Assembly: GCA_903643055.1 (NCBI GenBank)
Contig: CAHJWV010000058.1
Location: forward strand, 1 to 6,808
Direction: 5' to 3'
Source of the DNA: Burkholderiales bacterium
Lineage (GTDB): Bacteria; Pseudomonadota; Gammaproteobacteria; Burkholderiales; Burkholderiaceae
Length of the DNA: 6,808 nt
Shown: piece after piece, positions 6,235 through 6,808 of the stretch
How positions within the stretch are numbered: position 1 is the stretch's first letter
How the letters are laid out: each line of letters opens with the position of its first letter
Notes under the pieces: model-generated
Databases searched by the model: none
What the model saw: the letters and a program-made list of their open reading frames with translations, nothing else
What the model was told of the DNA's origin: nothing
Made by a program: the position numbers and the translations under genes

Positions 6235-6808
6235 TCAGCCTGCGCGGAACTGAACTCGGCGGTTCACGGCGCTGAAGGGGTCGGCTTTGTCCAGTGGCTT
6301 GTGCGAACCTTTGCCTTCCACCGACAACAGCGTGACCGGCAATTTCTTGAAGCCCACCAGATAGGTGCGGACCGCGGCGGCGCGGCGGTACGACAAGGTT
6401 TCGTTGTAGCTCGAACTGCCTTTGGCATCCGTATGGCCTTCGATCACAACCTTGACCGTGCCTTCAGTCAGGCGGATGCCCTCGGCAATGACGTCCAGTT
6501 GCTCTTTGGCCTTGGGTGTGAGTACCGCTGATGCGAATTCGAACTGCACAGGTACTGACACCGCACTGGCTTCAGTGACGGTCTTCGTGGCCGTTTGTTC
6601 CAGCAAATCAAATGGTGACTTGCCGCGGGGTGTCTGGCCTCGCAGCACGATGTTCTCGCTGGCACCGCGCGACAGGATGTCGGCAATGTCTTGCGCTGAC
6701 GGGGCCTGGCCGGGTTCATAGACCATCACGTTTTGCGCTTGTGCAAGCGTTGCTACCAAGGCAATGGTCATGGAGGCGGCGAAACGAACACACGAACGCT
6801 TGTCAAGG
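6235..6808 (-). CDS. Exported OmpA-family peptidoglycan-binding protein, 5'-partial
   Basis: Predicted envelope protein that binds peptidoglycan non-covalently. Residues are counted from the ATG at 6771. A hydrophobic signal core ends in TLAQA before QN (about 12). A poorly conserved region follows (18-70). The OmpA C-terminal domain covers about 72-176: VPVQFEFASAVLTPKAKEQL, VVIEGHTDAKGSSSYN, LSYRRAAAVRTYL and a closing NRRVQF. Asp115 (in GHTD) and Arg130 (in LSYRRA) fit the positions that hold the diaminopimelate group in known OmpA domains. There is no beta-barrel, only the wall-binding domain. The ATG at 6771 is doubtful: it would give a signal peptide without a basic start and has no ribosome binding site, while the same frame stays open to the right edge and reads DKRSCVRFAAS just before it, a proper basic n-region. 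No ATG, GTG or TTG lies in frame between 6772 and the edge, so the true start is probably outside the window. No lipobox cysteine is seen. The caspase gene follows after 14 bp. Confidence 0.92.
   Translation of the reverse strand, partial: LDKRSCVRFAASMTIALVATLAQAQNVMVYEPGQAPSAQDIADILSRGASENIVLRGQTPRGKSPFDLLEQTATKTVTEASAVSVPVQFEFASAVLTPKAKEQLDVIAEGIRLTEGTVKVVIEGHTDAKGSSSYNETLSYRRAAAVRTYLVGFKKLPVTLLSVEGKGSHKPLDKADPFSAVNRRVQFRAG

Noticed and set aside
1..6808. CRISPR array, tRNA, insertion sequence or phage genes
   Set aside because: No regularly spaced repeats, cloverleaf-like segment, transposase or integrase motif or terminal inverted repeat was seen on either strand.

Overview
The window is GC-rich and reads like a chromosomal segment of a Gram-negative, probably a betaproteobacterium of the Burkholderiales. 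This is an inference from base composition and from protein style: a hybrid kinase paired with a LuxR-type regulator, a CcmI-like TPR protein, exported caspase and OmpA proteins, and signal peptides. No rRNA or other marker gene is present to confirm it. Five protein genes fill almost the whole window, in two convergent blocks. I saw no tRNA, rRNA, CRISPR array, insertion sequence or phage gene.

Plus-strand block (2-4288). First comes the 3' part of a membrane-bound hybrid sensor histidine kinase, open at the left edge of the window. It has a cysteine-rich cluster, two membrane segments, a coiled coil, a complete HisKA/HATPase core, a receiver domain and a conserved-looking tail. Its end overlaps by 20 bp the start of a response regulator with an N-terminal receiver, a PAS-like middle and a C-terminal LuxR-type helix-turn-helix. 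After 44 bp follows a membrane-anchored TPR protein. Its C-terminal domain resembles that of the cytochrome c maturation factor CcmI, but its N-terminus is a short SHOCT-like helical hairpin instead of the usual CcmI membrane module. The kinase and regulator almost certainly form one phosphorelay. Whether the TPR protein is functionally tied to them is open.

Convergent intergenic region (4289-4522). It holds a perfect 11-bp hairpin followed by a T-run on the minus strand, a good intrinsic terminator for the minus-strand operon, and nothing that looks coding.

Minus-strand block (6808-4523). An exported OmpA-family peptidoglycan-binding protein, 5'-truncated by the right edge, is followed after 14 bp by an exported multidomain caspase-family (peptidase C14) protein. 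The latter has a signal peptide, a two-cysteine N-terminal segment, Sel1-like repeats, an Ig-like domain and a caspase fold with an apparently intact His/Cys dyad. The pair suggests a cell-envelope module in which an OmpA-type wall anchor is co-expressed with a periplasmic caspase-like protease. This is the most interesting part of the window. The N-terminal cysteine cluster of the kinase, the PAS-like centre of the regulator and the SHOCT/CcmI-like architecture are the other points worth a second look.
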